Shown here: positions 63,992-64,000 of the stretch, one piece after another | Layout: each line of letters starts with the position of its first letter | Position numbering within the stretch: position 1 is the stretch's first letter | NCBI RefSeq assembly: GCF_900109165.1 | Contig: NZ_FNZF01000002.1 | Span: 558,001 to 622,000, forward strand | Reading direction: 5' to 3' | DNA from: Bhargavaea ginsengi | GTDB taxonomy: Bacteria; Bacillota; Bacilli; Bacillales_A; Planococcaceae | DNA: 64,000 bases | Position numbers and translations under genes: made by a program | Notes under the pieces: model-generated | The model's database searches: none | What the model saw: the letters and a program-made list of their open reading frames with translations, nothing else | Told to the model about the DNA's origin: nothing

Positions 63992-64000
63992 GGTGGCCGG

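Overview
The window is a contiguous chromosomal stretch from a GC-rich, low-mobility member of the Bacillales, most likely the Planococcaceae (a Bhargavaea-like genome is my best guess; that genus name is inference from base composition plus gene content, not a database result). The gene order closely follows the ytvI-to-ytgP neighbourhood of Bacillus subtilis as I remember it. Two alpha/beta-type small acid-soluble spore protein genes and a YtvI protein point to a spore-forming lineage. Most genes are on the minus strand. Non-ATG starts are common and are decided by well-placed Shine-Dalgarno sequences: TTG for fxsA, nrnA, pepQ, rarD, the BtuF-like gene, acuA, sftA and ytzE, and GTG for pyk, ytoI and the penicillin-binding protein. 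No tRNA, rRNA, insertion sequence, prophage or CRISPR array is visible.

Layout: 1-1221 ytvI (cut by the window edge) and fxsA, convergent. 1287-6525 a minus-strand operon GntR regulator - accD - accA - pfkA - pyk, which links the first step of fatty acid synthesis to lower glycolysis. It has a near-consensus promoter and a perfect GntR-type palindrome just downstream of it. 6646-13245 dnaE, nrnA, ytpI, ytoI, ytkL. 13352-16330 pepQ, ald, a universal stress protein. 16374-22120 ytxK, tpx, yteJ, sppA, rarD and the acyl-CoA synthetase ytcI. 22303-27719 two tandem SASP genes, thiI with its cysteine desulfurase, ezrA, and the free methionine sulfoxide reductase ytsP. 27786-33534 megL (with a perfect cre site), rpsD behind a structured leader, a cytosolic cobalamin-binding-type protein, and a tyrS-AlaX pair behind a Tyr T-box. 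33894-45529 a class A penicillin-binding protein, then the acetate/carbon-control block acsA, a TetR-SDR pair, acuABC, ccpA and aroA. 45713-55509 ytxH/ytxG with a SigmaB promoter, murC, sftA, ytpR, ytpQ, a lipoprotein, a DUF84 NTPase, ytoP. 55676-63904 ytzB, ytnP, trmB, ytlR, dat, pepV, ytzE, an RsuA-type pseudouridine synthase and the MurJ-type flippase ytgP.

Functionally the window is housekeeping: central carbon metabolism and its CcpA/Acu control, DNA replication and segregation, cell wall synthesis and division, sulfur transfer and oxidative defence. I did not find a coherent undescribed multi-gene system. The best leads are smaller: the regulator and operator on the acc-pfk-pyk operon; a TetR-SDR cassette with its own operator placed between acsA and acuABC; a Tpx peroxidase without the resolving cysteine; a DnaE with a dead PHP domain and short C-terminus; two intergenic tandem-repeat arrays (22 bp x5 and 21 bp x4); and consensus cre sites in front of megL and aroA-ccpA.
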